A stretch of DNA of 64,000 bases from Papaver somniferum (Eukaryota; Streptophyta; Magnoliopsida; Ranunculales; Papaveraceae): contig NC_039362.1 of the NCBI RefSeq assembly GCF_003573695.1, forward strand, positions 112,819,120-112,883,119, in the 5' to 3' direction. Below, piece by piece: positions 35,624 through 47,513 of this stretch. The notes below the pieces were generated by a model. The model was not told the DNA's origin, made no database searches, and worked only from the letters and a program-made list of their open reading frames with translations. Each line of letters begins with the position of its first letter. The stretch's first letter is position 1. The translations under genes were made by a program, and so were the position numbers.

Positions 35624-37723
35624 TGAAAAGGTGGGGGTCTAACAACACCACCCAATATTTCGCTTAACAATCTGTATGGACTAACTCCGAAATACTTTCT
35701 AGAGAATCAACTAGACAGTCATACTCAGTTTAGGTAAAAGTACCTCAAGGAGTTAATATCTCTCTCTTGTTTTGAGTTACTCAAGCTAATAGAAATCAAC
35801 GAGTCCTAATCAAACACAAGGAATAACTTGGACGGTACCAAAGACCAATGTCCAAGAGTCAATCAATGACAATCAAACAACCAAAGGTTGGATTATACCA
35901 ATTGATGATCTACACGCACAACCTGTATTATTTCAATTATAAAGATAAACAATATAATGCGGAAACTGAAATAACACAGAGACCAGAAATTTTGTTAACG
36001 AGGAAACTGCAAATGCAGAAAAACCACGCGACCTAGTCCAGATTGAATACACATTGTATTAAGCCGCTACATACACTATCCTACTCTAAGCTAACTTCAG
36101 ACTGGACTATAGTTGAACCCCAATCAGTCTCCCACTAATCCAAAGTACAGTTGTACTTCCTATGCCTCTGATCCCAACATGATATTGCGCACTTGATTCC
36201 CTTAGATGATCTCACCCACAACTAAGAGTTGCTACGACCCAAAATCGTAGGCTTTAACAATAAACAAATATGTCTCACACAGAAAAGTCTATCAAAGGAT
36301 CAATCTGTCTCCCACAGAAAAACCCTAAAGTTTTTGTTCCGTCTTTTGATATAATCAAGGTGAACAGGAACCAATTGATAATCCGGTCTTATATTCCCGA
36401 AGAACAACCTAGATTAATCAATCACCTCACAACAATCTTAATCGTATGGTAGCGAAACAAGATGTCGTGGAATCACAAACAATGAGACAAAGGTGTTTGT
36501 GATTACTTTTTATATCTTGCCTATCGGAGAAATCAAACAATCTCTAGCCAATCAATATGACTGTACTATTACGATAAAAGATGCAAGATCAGATCACGCA
36601 ACTACGATAAAAGTAGTATCGGTCTGGCTTCACAACCCCAATGAAGTCTTCAAGTCGTTAACCTGGTTTTAGAAGAAGAAAACCAAAGGTTAAAGGAGAA
36701 CCGACTCTAACACGCAAACTAGTAGCACACGTAAGGTGTGGGGATTAGTTTTGCAGAGTTGCTAGATGTCCCCTTATATAGCCTTTCAAATCAGGGTTTT
36801 GCCTTAGTTACAAAGAAATCAATATCCACCGTTAGATGAAAACCTGATTTAGATTCAAGCTAATATTTCTCAACCGTTAGATCGAAAACTTAGCTTGTCA
36901 TACACAAATGACTGTACGCTTCTAGGTTTGTTAACCGCACCCAAACGTGTACATTGTTGGTTCAACAATAGTTTACCAAAAGGTTAACCATATGAGCATT
37001 TCATACCAACCATGTTCTTCTTCATCATAACTAGTTCAAATGACTCAAATGAACTAGTTAAGATAGTTGTTCAATTGCAAGGAAATCTTATGTAACTACA
37101 CAAGACACAATTGAAGCAAAGATGATTTGATTCACAAGAATCGGTTCATGAAATTTAATAGCCACGGTTTGAAAAAGCATTCCTTAGTCTTTTAAGATTA
37201 AGTTCAGAGATCATCTTTAGATATATAACCTTATCAAGTTCGCAGACTAGGTTCGCGGACTTAAGACACCGGACAGAGTTTACAAACTCCAGCAGAAATT
37301 CTCGGGTTTGAGAACTTCGCTGGTTCGCAGACTGGGTTCGCGGACTTGGCTCACGCAAGTAGTTTTTCAACTCCAGCAGAAATTCTCGGGTTTGAGAACT
37401 TCGGCTGTTCGCGGACTGAGTTCGCGGACTTGGCACTTGCCATACTTTCAGTTCTCTTGATCAACAAAGTTCGAGAACTTCGGTTCAAGGAATACATTGG
37501 TTATGTAATCTAAACTATCATTCCAATCATTAAAACATTCTTAGAGGACGTTCTATAGTTGTTACACTATTTCTCGTCAAAGCAATTTTCAACGTGATTG
37601 AAACATTCATGACTTTCGTCACTAGGTAAAGATAAACTTGGTTGAAGCGAAAAGCTTACCAACACGTATTTCGAGATATAGATAGGCGAGGTATACTCGG
37701 CTCGAAATACCAAATGTGTATAA

Positions 37724-37763
<40 letters not shown>

Positions 37764-38056
37764 CATACGACTTTTGTCTCAAAGAGTAGGAGATATAATA
37801 GATAGACTTTTGAGTGACAGATAAGTTCAAGTCTCCACATACCTTTTTGTCGAGAAGTTCCATCGGTTCCTTGAGTAGTCCTTCTACTTGTATGATGAAT
37901 CTCCATGAAGTCCTTGAGCTCAACTACACTTACTATCCTAGTACGAGACTTAGCTATAAGAGACTAGAAATCAAGACTTATAGTTTTGATCACTAACATT
38001 GACAAACATGCTTGAGATAACAACGCATGCGAGTTTGACCGAGCAGTGCTCTAACA
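35624..38056 (-). repeat. 5' LTR of the pol-less element
   Basis: It is 2433 bp and is the twin of 29551-31948. It is slightly longer, mainly because a TA microsatellite (37722-37761) has grown to about twice the length in the other LTR. The GTTCGCGGACT tandem block is at 37240-37440. Confidence 0.9.
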
Positions 38057-39330
38057 TAATCTCCCATTGAAATAACAGAGCATTTTTTACATCCCAGCAG
38101 TTTCTTTCCACTATTTCAACAAAGGTTCCTATCAGGAAATTTGTCCAAAGAAGGTGGGTGTTTTGATATCTGGATGTAATGATTTCATTAATATTGAATT
38201 GCCTCCCATTACTCAGATTCATGGACTGTTTAAGTTGATTGGTAAGTTGTGAAACATCACCATGCCAGACTGCAAACGTGGTGATACAAAGGCACACAAC
38301 AAAAGCTACAGGGTGTTGATAAAGAAATTGGCTAGAGAGTGAGAGAAAAAAGTTGAACATAGTTTTTAAGATGTATGAGAGGCACTGTGTTTCTAAGAAC
38401 TTCATCTTCATCATCAAGAGTATATATAGCATCAACTAACATCAATAAGGGAATAAATAAGTTTAGGAAATTCAATTAAAAAATTGTGTAATCTCCACTA
38501 CCAGCGTGTTGCAGAAGGATTATCAGAGTATAATTGTGAAGATAGATAATTTTCACCAAGTGTAAGATTAATGTACTGATTTCTAACGGATGTCAAAAAT
38601 CTAATAATCAAATCACCCCAAATAGCAAGTGGGTTAATCAGTTCTTCAGAGATCCGGTTAAAAAATCCCGTATTTTCTAATCGATGCAACTTGAGGAAAT
38701 CAAAGACCAAATCATTACCTGACCCTCAGAAGAAGAAGAGAGAATAAGCCGTGTGGATGTGGTTGAATCAGAGGAAAATCTAATCAAATCTTAGCTTTTC
38801 TGCAATTTTTAATCCCCTTTCTCTTCTTTTCATCTACTAATCTTCATCTTCGTTAACATCACCCACCGAGATTGTTAATCTAACCTTAATATATTACCAG
38901 ATTCAAAACAAGTTGAAGTTTTAATTTGTCTATCGAAGCAACTTGAAAAACAAACCCAAATCATTATCTGACAATATGGAAACCAGATCAGAAGTAATCT
39001 TGAAAAAGTGGATTGGATCTATGAATCTCTTTAAAAAAACAACCATTTTCAGAATCTTTTAATCTGATTTTTAAGTCTCCTTATTCCTTTTTCTTTTCAT
39101 TATCTTCGTTTGTGTCGCCCACTAATTGTTTATCAATTGAATAATAAGATCTCATTATTTAGCAGAACTTCTATGAATTCACTATATGATTTGCCATCAG
39201 AGCCCAAGAGCTGGCTGATTAGCCGCTCATGGCGAAGAAAAACTCAGAGAAAAGCTCGAAAAAAACCAGATTTTTTTGTGGGAAAGCGATAAGGGGTTTC
39301 TTCGACCGCCATGCGTTTTTGTTTTGATAG
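38057..39330 (-). mobile_element. LINE 5' part with ORF1 N-terminus
   Basis: This continues the LINE beyond the LTR insertion. On the - strand the frame reads NEIITSRYQNTHLLWTNFLI and then VERNCWDVKNALLFQW. That runs directly into RKASEWIYIIRF on the other side of the insert, together forming a DUF4283 domain. Further 5' a frame begins MAVEETPYRFPTKKSGFFRA at about 39311 and is broken by a TGA. It is probably the true ORF1 start. The 5' end of the LINE is approximate. Confidence 0.7.
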
Positions 39331-40190
39331 TTCGCTTAATTAGAAAGCTTAAAACACCGTCTGCTTTTTTGTGTAGGGAATATTTATATGGTTGTATGAG
39401 AAGAGTGAATGATTCTTAACCTTGATGTGTTTGTACACATTGGCAGCATGTTGAAAATTGTTGGGTTGTATGCTTTGTCGGCTTTTCATCACAAATGCCC
39501 AACACCTCCATTCATTTCAAAATTGATATATCGCAACGATTGACTAGATACTTTGGTAGTTAAATGTTTAGTATCCATTAGATCACCATTTGCAGGTACG
39601 AAAATTAAAATCTGTTTATCCTTTCAAAGTAAATGGATTGTATATTTTTTTATGAGTACCACGTAAATATCATGTGAAATCCACTGTTAGCTGCTAGTTT
39701 TTTTCCCCTCTTTTTTTTTTTATTAATCTTTCGCGTTGTTACATTGTTATTGTGCCATTGCTAATCAAAAATGGGCTTGATGCTGGTTACGTTTTAGCTT
39801 AAAGATATTTTGTACATCAAATGTTACTGTAAACAAAGAATGGTATTGTCCCTTTATACTATTGTATATAAAACTCTGGAGTTTGAAACAAACATCATTT
39901 ATGTTCACCTACTACTGGATATCGTTTCAAACAAACACAATTTGAGGTAACCGAGGATAGGATAGAATTTCAGACAAACATCACTTAAACTGACCAGTCC
40001 AGTTTCCCGGTACCCAAACAGAACCTTAGTTTCAGGTCCTCTTATGTTCTAGTTTGAATTGATGGTACTATCGACCTTGTCCGAGTCTGCTCTTCTTAAC
40101 CATTTTCACCACCAAATTAAATTACAGAGAATCTTTTCTGGCGCGGAAATAGAGAAGAATACGGAAACAGAATTCGACCTTATTAAGAAG
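39331..40190. other. Intergenic spacer
   Basis: No gene or leader exon is recognised. GGTACCCAAACAGAACCTTA near 40010 resembles one end of a small MITE. The matching LINE target duplication was not found. Confidence 0.4.
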
Positions 40191-41351
40191 TAAGAGCTTC
40201 TCCAATGGTCACTTAGTCAGCTTCATATGTGGTAACATGGGAAGACATCCTTTATCCTATTTTACAACCAATTTTCCTTAATATAAGGAATAAAAAAAAT
40301 TCTTCTCCAACCCATTTGCCTTTTAAACGCTTCTTGGCCTAGGTAAAATCTTATTTACGGATTGATTAAAATTATTTATTTGATAAAAAATAAAAAATAA
40401 TTATCGGCTGTGAAATGGGCTGAGAGGAAAAATTGCGATAAATCATAAACAACTTCCCCCAAAAGGTTCCTTGACAAAATATTTTTAAGCCATTAACAGA
40501 AACACATAAAGAAAGTACTGCGAATGATGCATCAAAGAAAAAGAGAAGTGAAACCTTCATTGTTCAAGTGAAAGTTAAGAATCAATCTACTGTTCATCAA
40601 CAATACCAGCAACGATTAATTCATGAGTTCTTCTTCACCCATGATTAGAATTAATTGTTAAAAAATAATCAGTAAGGAGTAAGGACCAAGCTTATAGTTC
40701 AGTTACTGAACAAAGCGAGATCAATATAACTTTTTTGAAGAAAAGTCAAAAGTATATCGGTCGGAAGTGATTAAGTATACCCTGTATGCAACGAACCCAT
40801 GAACCCAAGTATTAACTAATTTTGATACGACTGTACGATATTAACTAGGTCTACCGATGGAAGCTGATAAGGAAAAAAATAAAGTCTCGAATCGAAAGAT
40901 GATGTATTTGTATTGATGAGTATGATTGATATTGTCCTGCAAGAAGAAAAAAAAGTAGGATCAATATTTCAAGAGTGTGATTTAGTGGCTCGGGATGAAA
41001 AAAAGAAAAAGAAAAAAAAAAGTTTTGTTCAAAAGAGGAACGGGCAAAAAGAAAACGAACCGTGGAGAAAATTTAGAAAATTTAGATTTTGGATTAGTAA
41101 AATCATAAATCATTTTTGATATATTAATTCTATTTTTAATTCAAAAAAAGCTGACTAGGATGGTAACAAATCCTCTAGGTGAACCTTTAAAATAAGAGGT
41201 TGACGAAGAGGATGTCTATCTAAATTTATGTTATGTCATTTGTTTACTAGTTTAAGAGGTTACGGTTGAAGAAAAAATTTAAGGAAAATGAATATGTATC
41301 CTACGTGGATGAAGACTTTTTCATTCACACACGTTCTTTAGAGAAGCTCTA
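40191..41351. mobile_element. TIR element copy 2 (TAAGAGCTTCT family), uninterrupted
   Basis: The left end is TAAGAGCTTCTCCAATGG and the right end is the near-complement GAGAAGCTCTA. It is the inverted, uninterrupted counterpart of 11341-13996, sharing ordered blocks along its whole length (for example AAAGCTGACTAGGATGG and GGATGTCTATCTAAA on the + strand). The interior has an A-rich stretch with a short Lys-rich frame at 40913-41119, not a gene. It provides the empty-site reference for the CACTA and hAT insertions in copy 1. Confidence 0.75.
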
Positions 41352-41755
41352 AGTATTTTTATAGCAAGTAGGTCACGTGAAACCCCATTTTCACGGGCGG
41401 TAAATAAATGGATACACGATCGTTATCTAAAACCCCACTTTCACCTACCCAAATATTCAAACTATATTCATCTTCCTCCTTTTCTTCTCCCCAAAATTCA
41501 ACAAACCCTAGTTGGATGTTAGACTGATTTGAGGATCAACTCTGTAAAACTCTAAACCTTTAGTACTTTTTGTTTCTCCAAATTAAGAGTGATTGTCAAA
41601 GTACAGTAAGAAAAATCTAATTTCAGGTAGCAATGAATTCCCCAGTCTTTTCTTTATTATTATTATTTTTCTTTTTTTGGTTAATTAGAGTTTTGTCTGA
41701 TTAATTTGATTAAGTGGTACTAATTTTATCAGGGTTTAATTGACCAGGGCATTTA
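41352..41755 (+). promoter_or_regulatory. PAT upstream region and leader
   Basis: Pyrimidine-rich leader sequence (TTCATCTTCCTCC at about 41468) precedes the PAT ATG. A leader intron ending in TTATCAG at about 41732 is plausible. No strong TATA box is seen. The copy 2 transposon ends about 400 bp before the ATG. Confidence 0.4.
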
Positions 41756-44700
41756 ATGGCAGCAGTGTACAAATGTTCTGTTCCTATTTCTTCTTCTCCT
41801 TGTGTTTCAAGACCATTGAAGAATAATACTTTTCAGGTTCGAAATTGCTTCATTAATTCCAGCAAAATTAGGCAAAGAAGCTTAATTTGTAATGCCACAA
41901 AATTACCTAGTATCGTGAAGGAAAAATCGATTTCATCGGTAGCATCTTTCCCTGAGGTGAGTAAACGGGCAAAAAAACTTACATGGGTTTTTCTTGTTTC
42001 AGTTAAATTTGTGATTCTACAGAAAATTTTGGTTTTGTGTTGATTTTTGTGGGTTTTTCTGATGATCTGATTGCAGTTGATTGAATCTTTGATAAGAAGG
42101 GAGGACTTATCAGAAGAAGAAGCAGAAACTTCACTTGAATTTTTGTTGAATGAAGCTAATGAAACATTGATTAGTGCTTTTCTTGTTTTACTAAGAGCTA
42201 AAGGGGAGACTTTTGAAGAAGTAAATGTTTTGATTTGATTTGATTCTTGCATTACCTATTTCTGATAATGAGAGTGGATGACTTTTTGTTGATATTGGAT
42301 TTGGAGTTTCAGATTGTGGGTTTGGCAAGGGCTATGATAACATGTTGTAAGAAAGTTGACGGATTGGATGGTGTAGTTGATATTGTTGGAACCGGTGGTG
42401 ATGGGGCAAATACTGTGAACATCTCAACAGGGGCTTCAATTCTCGCTGCAGCCGCCGGTGCAAAAGTTGCAAAGGTACTTGTTCATTCACCTAAAAAATA
42501 ATGCTGCGATTTTTCATAATGTAATGGTTCTTGTTTCGGTGTTGCAGCAAGGAAACCGTTCAAGTTCTTCTGCTTGTGGAAGTGCTGATGTATTAGAAAC
42601 ATTAGGAGTTATTATTGACCTAGAACCTGAGGTAAGAAATTGATAATTTTATCCCATTGACCACCTTATTTAATCAAATTAACTTGTATTTTAGATCTCC
42701 TAACAGTATGGCATTTATTCTGCGGAAGTAGGGTATAAAGAGATGTGTTCAAGAAGCAGGCATAGGTTTCATGATGTCACCGATATATCATCCAGCGATG
42801 AAAATCGTTGGTCCCGTGAGGAAAAAACTTAAAGTGAGGACAGTGTTTAATATCCTAGGTCCTATGTTGAATCCTGCACGAGCATCATATGCGGTCGTTG
42901 GTGTATACAAGGAAGATTTGGTAGGTCTCGTACTCTCTTTTGACATGGCTACTTCAGTATTGTCTCTCTACTTTTTCATTTCAATCATGACATGATTGTT
43001 CTTTCCGAACAGGTTGAGAAAATGGCTAAAGCGTTGCAAAGATTTGGTATGCAAAGAGCGCTGGTTGTGCATTCAGAAGGTTTAGATGAAATGAGTCCCC
43101 TTGGTAAGATTCAACTATGTTTACCAAAAATCTCATTTCTTTGATCTTATGTTTTTATCTTCACTTTCATTTAGTAAGTTGCAATCATACTTGTTTACCA
43201 AATATCTCAATTTTATTTTCTTGCACAGGACCTGGTCTCGTCCTTGATGTTACTCCTGAAAGGATTGAGAAGTTTATTTTTGATCCATGTATGTAGCTCC
43301 TTGTTTTTCTTTTGCTGCTCTAACTATTTTAGATTAGTGAAACGATAAACAAGCATGTTGTCCCTCTCTAAGCTAATTTTGTTAATTTCTTGTTCGTTCA
43401 AGTGGATTTTGGAATGCCTCGATGTACTCTTGAAGGCTTGCGAGGGGGAGACCCAGAGTTCAATGCAAATGCACTAAGGAACATATTGTCTGGTGAGAAA
43501 GGACATGCGTCAAATGCATTTGTAAGTCTACTCCTCTCATACAGTCTCAATATGTAGCCTTTAAAAATGCCCACCTTCTGTTGATTCCTTGGAGATGCTT
43601 CAATGGAGCTTGTTGTACTTTATGTATGATAACTACATAATAGGGCATCAAAACTGCAAAGGAAGCCCCTTCCCATTTACCAATGATTGTACATGCTACT
43701 AGTCTAGTACATCATTCTTAGGTGTTCACATGATTTAAATGAAGCTCCCATCAAGCATGGTTTCATGACGGCATATAGCAACAGAATGTTCGCCAACTCT
43801 AGCAACGTACTCCAAGAGCTCTGTCAGCACAGCTGGGCAACTCTCTTTCAAGTGTTCAAACGCATCTGTTTGCATTACAGCTGCAAGATTAAAAAAGAAC
43901 ATAGCACATTTTAGTTCATACCTCCAATCACTAGGTTCACTGGTAAAATCGCAAATAAGGAAATGATGCCAGAAAGTGCAGTTAAAGAGGAACTTGAAAA
44001 TTTATGATTGAAGTAATTAACCAACACAATACACAAAGGAAGAGCAATGTTACCTCTCAAATTTTCAGGCATCGCCACGAATTTGAGACAAACCGACTTT
44101 AGTGGGAAGCAATGGTGCTGCTCAGCCAAAGCCAACGTAGTAGCGACTGTGTTTATTGCAACATCATCACAGAGCTTAGACTCACATAGACAACCTTATC
44201 CTCTCAAGAGACCATATCTGTCTGCTGCAGCGAGCAGATGCTGAGCCATCAGGGTTGATGCCCACTTTGTAGTCAAACCAGTCAACTCCTGCATGTCGGC
44301 TAGAGCATCCCAGTATATATAATGGAGTAGCACCTGTAAAAATCACAGCATACATAGGAGATAGATACAAGTCAGGCCAAGATTTAAATTTAAGGTTTTG
44401 CAGGAGTCTACCAGGATTCTGGCCAAAAGCATGACTGCTAGTGCTAGACCTGAAAGAAGAACAAAACCAACAGGCTAGCACTACAATCCATACGCAACCA
44501 TTAACACAACAAACAAATAAGAAAAAAACTGTACTAATATTTAAACGTGTTGTACAGAGAACATCATCGACTTATGTAAATGTGTTGTACAGAGAACATT
44601 TAAACTGTAGTAAACTAGTAAAGTTGTATCTCCCCACAGACGTGCAGTGTAATTGTTTCAGGTTAAACACACGCATGTGCATCTCGTACATCCAATCTAC

Positions 44701-45252
44701 ATTTTTATGTAATCTTGATCTAAGTAGCTGGGACTTGTTTGCAAACTTGTAATAAACATAAAACATGTAGACATGCAAAATTGTGCTGCTTAATTGTTAA
44801 TAATATGGAAGTACTTTACACACCTTAAAAACTGGAGCCTACATGTCCTCATCTACTACAAAATTCACATCTATTCCTTTGCCACTTTCCAAGAGCTTCC
44901 CAAAGTGCTGGCCAATATCAGAAGGAGAACATAAGCAATTTCCCCCTTTTCAATGTGTTAAATGTTGCATATTATATTTTTCAGTACATCAATTTATATA
45001 CGTATGGTCTTTACTCTTTAGCCATAGAATTTACTTCATTCCTTCAAATATTTTGAACTTAAACAGGTCCTAAATGCAGCAGCGGCACTCTTAGTGAGTG
45101 GGCATGTGAGCACTCTAGGTGAAGGAGTATCTCTGGCTCGCGAAACCCAAGAATCAGGCAAAGCTATCCAAACGCTTGAATCTTGGATCAACATCTCCAA
45201 GGTAATTAAAACGTCTCGAGCTGTATCTATTTCCCTCTTTGCCCTTTTATAA
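41756..45252 (+). CDS. PAT1: Anthranilate phosphoribosyltransferase, plastid
   Basis: It transfers phosphoribose from PRPP to anthranilate, step two of the chorismate-to-tryptophan pathway, in plastids. Exons: 41756-41956 (Ser/Lys-rich transit peptide, [20 protein letters not shown]), 42077-42220, 42313-42474, 42548-42631, 42732-42920, 43013-43103, 43229-43288, 43403-43521, and 45067 onward. All junctions are GT-AG and keep frame. Motifs: [15 protein letters not shown] (PRPP site), [51 protein letters not shown] (metal-binding DE), RGGDPEFNA, and a C-terminus LESWINIS as in other plant enzymes. The last exon either reads through to TAA at 45250-45252 (411 residues) or splices at a GT at 45202 to a short final exon that I could not place. 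Intron 8 (1.5 kb) holds an antisense BPM fragment. It looks functional. Confidence 0.93.
43735..44333 (-). pseudogene. BTB/POZ-MATH (BPM) gene fragment, antisense in PAT intron 8
   Basis: BPM proteins are substrate adaptors of cullin-3 ubiquitin ligases. Two exons with a preserved GT-AG intron are visible on the - strand. Exon A (44333-44054) reads [39 protein letters not shown], then after a small frameshift and TAA near 44205 [40 protein letters not shown]. Exon B (43880-43735) reads [34 protein letters not shown] and a stop. This is the end of the BTB fold and the BACK-like tail. The MATH domain and the start of BTB are absent. Because the intron is kept, it is a DNA-level copy, not a retrocopy. 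Confidence 0.88.
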
Positions 45253-46652
45253 AACATCAAATGTTGTGTTTTTCATAAGAGGTATTATGAAGAAGAATGG
45301 ATGAGTAGATTAAAACTGTCTGTTTTCTTTGTTTTGATTAAAGATCTTCGATTGTCATCACAGAAAATAAAACATGGAGCCACACCTGTAGCTGTCTGAA
45401 TTTCAACTGGATCTGTCCTGGTGTTTGAACAAGCTTCCTCATCAATTTTACCAAGGAAGTCGCACTTTATTTTTCTTATCCCTTTACTCTCTCTTCGTCT
45501 GCAAATTTTGTACACACAGCCCTTTTCATTTTATGCCGACATGCATACCAAGCATTTGTATTACCCGCCCAAATATGCAGTAAAAACATTTGTGTTACAT
45601 GCCAAATAATTAATAGTTCACCGAGTGGATAATTATCTAAAATAAACATAGAAAAGTCTATGCACCAAAGAATTGAAGATACACACAAGGATCTCTGTAC
45701 GTGCATGTGCCTTTGCACCTTTCACTTTCTAATGCTAGGTTACTCGGTTACTTCTACGTGCACTGCTGAATTCCCTTTTAATTACCTGGCTAGTCCGGGG
45801 CCTGGAAGGATTATTTGGGGCCTGTTATTTTCTTCCCCCAACCTAGAGAAGGGGATATGGAAGGTATATGAAAATACTAAGTGGTAATTGTATAATTGTC
45901 CATTATTTTGCCAACAATAAATTTGTCCCTCTCCATTCAGATAAAAATAAAATATATTCGTTCATTAATGTCAAATCTACCCTCCACACAAGTCTAATTT
46001 GTTCTCCAACAAACCAAAAGGAAACCTATCGTTTCTTTTCTGATTTTCTCCCTCTCCTCTCCGAACCACAACAACCGCCACCATCTTCATCGTCCCCACC
46101 ACCATTCCAGCACCACCTCCATTTTCTCCCCCACCTCCTAATGCACTAACTCCACCGATCCCACTACCAATTCCAGGTACACCTCTGATACTTCCACTAA
46201 ATCCACCACCAGCATAATCACCACCAGATCGATCGATTTTCACTACAAATCTTAAATATAGTCATGAATCGGGGAGAAACTAATCTCGAGCATCAAAAAC
46301 AACATTAGATTCATTTCGATATCAGCTGGATTTGGCTTGAATAACCTAAAATTGATGATCTTAGTTTTTAAAGAATTGTCCGTATCAATTGGAAAGAGAA
46401 GATTCAATCGTCATCAAAGATTCAATTGTCATAGACAAATCTGAAGATAGTTTCAGCTGATGATGAAAAGATCGAAAGGTAAAATAATAAAAAATGTTTT
46501 TAATTTCAATTTGGTACTTACTTTAATTTATGATTTGGGTTTATATTCATAGTGATTCTCTAAATTAATCATAAAATCAGTTTTCTTGCATATGTACCTC
46601 TCTCTACTGAAAACATTGTGGATGGGATCTAAAGGGATTTTTCTGTACTCAG
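45253..46652. other. PAT 3' region with Pro/Gly-repeat stretch
   Basis: No gene is recognised. Between 46050 and 46220 the + strand is CCACCA-rich, so that the - strand has an open Gly-rich frame (46243-45977) that looks like simple-sequence DNA, not a protein gene. A matching GGTGG-rich tract in inverse orientation lies at 48340-48610. Confidence 0.45.
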
Positions 46653-46752
46653 GGAACAGAATGGGATTTTGGTGTCTTCTCTGGAATCGAAGGCGTGGAA
46701 AAGCCAAACCCAAGAATCTACGAAATCGTACTTAAGAGAGCTGGAAACATTC
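46653..46752 (+). pseudogene. Captured exon of a HAD-like hydrolase (HDHD3-like)
   Basis: After a CTGTACTCAG acceptor the frame reads GTEWDFGVFSGIEGVEKPNP then RIYEIVLKRAGNI. This is the segment between the substrate loop and motif III of haloacid-dehalogenase-like hydrolases, in which K-P-[DN]-P-x-I-[FY] is the motif III lysine region. In intact proteins it is followed by a G-D-S acid motif; here the sequence becomes unrelated after GNI. No other exon of such a gene is found nearby. It is best read as a gene fragment moved by a transposon. Confidence 0.75.
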
Positions 46753-47513
46753 CTGATTATATTGTGCTTAATTGCAAAAGAGGCATTAGTGTTTTCTAAG
46801 GTTTTTTATTGCAATTTATGCACTATCTTTCTCTGCCATTGAGTAGTAGGCTTATATCTAATCTTAGTTGGGGTCAAGCAAAGTTGTTATCAATGTTCTG
46901 TTTCTTACATGAATTTTCTTGGTTTGCTTTTGTTGGTTTCTTGCCCAAACAGATTACAGTTTTAAGTCTTCCAAGGAAGTTTGTTCGCATTCGCTCAATC
47001 TTTCAGGACCTCAAAATGTGAAGCAGTCGGACATGATCTGAAGTTTCCTTACCAATTATCAAAGAACAGTTTGTTCCCGTTCATCTGCAAGATGGTGCCA
47101 AGGTAAATTGGTATAAATTCATATGCATTTACCCGATTTCAGTCACCTCAATCATATTTGGTCCTATCGGCACTTTTACGGAGTGAAAAGAATGTCATTA
47201 TGTCACATTATATGTAGGAGAAGTCTTGTAGTTTCATAGTTCTCCCTGCAGATCCGTTTGGTAGCCGATATGGAACAGTTTTCACAGTTGCGTCCAAAAC
47301 CTTCTAGCATCATGAAAGGGGATTCTAAAGAATATCATTTTTATTGGTGGATTGACTGATGGTCTTTTAGCTACCGAGTATTTTTAGTGTAATTATATTT
47401 CTTGCTGTAATTTTACTAGGTAATATGTATTCGATTCTTTCTTTTGATGATTGTATGATTTATGTTCGAATGTTAGTATAGCAGTCAGTTAGCTTGATTG
47501 TTCGTGCCATAGA
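46753..47513. other. Spacer, unassigned
   Basis: No gene is recognised. A possible exon after CTTTCAG at 47006 (GACCTCAAAATGTGA) could be a last PAT exon, giving KDLKM, but this is speculative. The last 8 bases (GCCATAGA) are the target duplication of the next element. Confidence 0.35.

Larger units (their letters stand above)
29551..38056 (-). mobile_element. LTR retrotransposon with 2.4-kb LTRs and no pol
   Basis: Two long direct repeats (29551-31948 and 35624-38056) have TG..CA ends (- strand TGTTAGAGCACTGCTCGG to TTTTCA). The 5' LTR is followed, after two bases, by a perfect initiator-tRNA-Met primer-binding site. The 3' LTR is preceded by the polypurine tract AAAGGGGGAGAT. The 3.7-kb interior holds two unknown ORFs and a tandem repeat, but no protease, integrase or reverse transcriptase. 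The same LTR family at 52390-59320 is attached to a copia pol end (QLADIFTKPL), so this one is likely moved by a copia relative. It sits inside LINE ORF1, splitting one protein. No exact 5-bp duplication is seen (GAATT left, TAATC right). Confidence 0.9.

Noticed and set aside
37567..37923. Frames with poly-Ile/Tyr in the LTR at 35624-38056
   Set aside because: They are translations of the TA microsatellite inside an LTR.
40913..41119. Lys-rich frame in TIR element copy 2
   Set aside because: It is caused by an A-rich stretch; the other copy of the element does not keep the frame.
45977..46243. Glycine-rich protein frame on the - strand
   Set aside because: It runs through a CCACCA-type simple repeat with no splice sites, promoter or conserved motif; the composition alone explains the open frame.
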